NCBI RefSeq assembly: GCF_024662235.1
Contig: NZ_CP096276.1
Coordinates: 2,914,001 to 2,978,000 of the forward strand
Reading direction: 5' to 3'
Source: Pimelobacter simplex
GTDB lineage: Bacteria; Actinomycetota; Actinomycetes; Propionibacteriales; Nocardioidaceae
DNA: 64,000 nucleotides
Shown one piece after another: positions 63,428 to 64,000 of this stretch; positions within the stretch are counted from its first letter, which is position 1; each line of letters starts with the position of its first letter. A program made the translations under genes and the position numbers. Below the pieces are notes generated by a model. The model ran no database searches, was not told the DNA's origin, and worked only from the letters and a program-made list of their open reading frames with translations.

Positions 63428-64000
63428 ATGACCTCGGACCTCTCGGCCCCCTCGGCTTCCTCCGCCTCCTCGGCTCTCCCCTCCCGCCGGCACCTGCTGC
63501 TCGGCGCCGGCGCGGCCGGCGCCGCCGCCCTGTACGGCGGCCGCGCCGCCGCCGCTCCCCTGCTCGTGCACCGGGACCGCCCGGCGCTCACCCTCGGCGT
63601 CCAGTCGGGCGACGTCCGGCCGGGCTCGGCAATGCTCTGGGCGCGCGCCGACCGGCCCGCGCGCCTGGTCGCCGAGATCAGCCGCGACCCGTCGTTCCAC
63701 AAGGTCCGCACCGTCCGCGGCCCGGTGGTCACGCCGGGGACCGACCTCACCGGCGCCTTCCCCCTGCACGGGCTCCCGCCGAGCACCGACCTGCACTACC
63801 GGATCCGCGCCGTCGACCTCCACGACCACCGGGCGGTCTCCGCGCCCTCGACCGGGCGGCTGCGCACGGCACCGCGCCGGGGCGACGACGTACGGTTCCT
63901 GTGGTCCGGGGACATCGCCGGCCAGGGGTGGGGCGTGAACCCGGACCTCGGCGGCTTCCGGATCGCCGACGCGATGCGCGCCCGGCGGGCCGACTTCTTC
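63428..64000 (+). CDS. PhoD-like alkaline phosphatase (5' part, runs off window)
   Basis: The first 191 codons of a Tat-exported protein: [20 protein letters not shown] signal, then the PhoD N-terminal domain, [20 protein letters not shown] and later [15 protein letters not shown] with the start of the metallophosphoesterase core (GDIAGQ carries the first metal Asp). PhoD enzymes hydrolyse phosphodiesters and monoesters outside the cell with Ca/Fe. Ser/Ala-rich low complexity precedes the Tat motif. It is divergent from lepA. Confidence 0.88.
   Translation, partial: MTSDLSAPSASSASSALPSRRHLLLGAGAAGAAALYGGRAAAAPLLVHRDRPALTLGVQSGDVRPGSAMLWARADRPARLVAEISRDPSFHKVRTVRGPVVTPGTDLTGAFPLHGLPPSTDLHYRIRAVDLHDHRAVSAPSTGRLRTAPRRGDDVRFLWSGDIAGQGWGVNPDLGGFRIADAMRARRADFF

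Overview
The window is chromosomal DNA of a high-GC actinobacterium, most likely Nocardioides or a close Nocardioidaceae relative. This rests on very high GC, many GTG starts, genes chained by 4-nt ATGA/GTGA overlaps, actinobacterial families (DUF3097, Septum_form lipoproteins, SigE-family sigma factor) and a tmsAB pair for 10-methyl branched fatty acids. The housekeeping backbone keeps the order I recall from Mycobacterium tuberculosis between glyS (Rv2357c) and lepA (Rv2404c): glyS, uppS, recO, era, cytidine-deaminase-like gene, corC, ybeY, phoH, HIT, rsmE, dnaJ, hrcA, hemW, lepA. Here it is repeatedly opened up by accessory genes. I see no tRNA, rRNA, CRISPR array, insertion sequence or integrase, and no gene-free stretch over 300 bases (the longest is about 175).

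Layout. 1-5.5 kb: lipoprotein fragment, glyS, an ABM monooxygenase-like gene, and a molybdopterin oxidoreductase (reading frame broken) with a TetR gene behind a perfect 11+2+11 operator. 5.5-8.5 kb: znuACB zinc importer under a Zur box that overlaps the start codon, then a nested inverted repeat. 8.4-19 kb: uppS, recO, secreted lipase, secreted unknown, alpha/beta hydrolase-fold protein, leuA with an attenuator-type leader peptide, flavodoxin-like protein, two Septum_form lipoproteins, era and a siderophore-interacting protein. 19.1-28.1 kb: an accessory island with two related DUF6916-like genes, a GNAT, three tandem tail-collar proteins and a 2,034-residue secreted protein (RTX repeats, nine Ig-like repeats, beta-helix). 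28.2-31 kb: tmsA-tmsB. 31-34.5 kb: ABC exporter plus histidine kinase/response regulator. 34.5-39.4 kb: deaminase-like gene, DUF1330, metallo-hydrolase, corC-ybeY-phoH, HIT. 39.4-44.5 kb: HTH regulator, two sigma factors, Gmad2-domain envelope proteins and a winged-helix protein. 44.5-47.6 kb: rsmE, dnaJ, hrcA with a CIRCE operator. 47.6-53.6 kb: DUF2470 gene behind a DtxR/IdeR box, metallo-hydrolase, membrane protein, DUF3097, a surface-polymer operon (cytidylyltransferase, LicD-methyltransferase fusion, coiled coil) and a P-loop kinase. 53.6-64 kb: hemW, two secreted intradiol-dioxygenase paralogs (one frameshifted at a C7 run), acyl-CoA ligase, MOSC, APH-like kinase, metallo-hydrolase, GNAT, lepA and the start of a PhoD-like phosphatase.

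Regulation can be read at several sites: Zur (zinc), DtxR/IdeR (iron), HrcA/CIRCE (heat), TetR, leucine attenuation, and a recurring arrangement in which a TANNNT-type -10 box lies 6-7 nt before the start codon, implying many leaderless mRNAs. The strongest candidate for an undescribed system is the tail-collar/DUF6916/giant RTX-beta-helix cluster at 19.1-28.1 kb, which is not a prophage by gene content.
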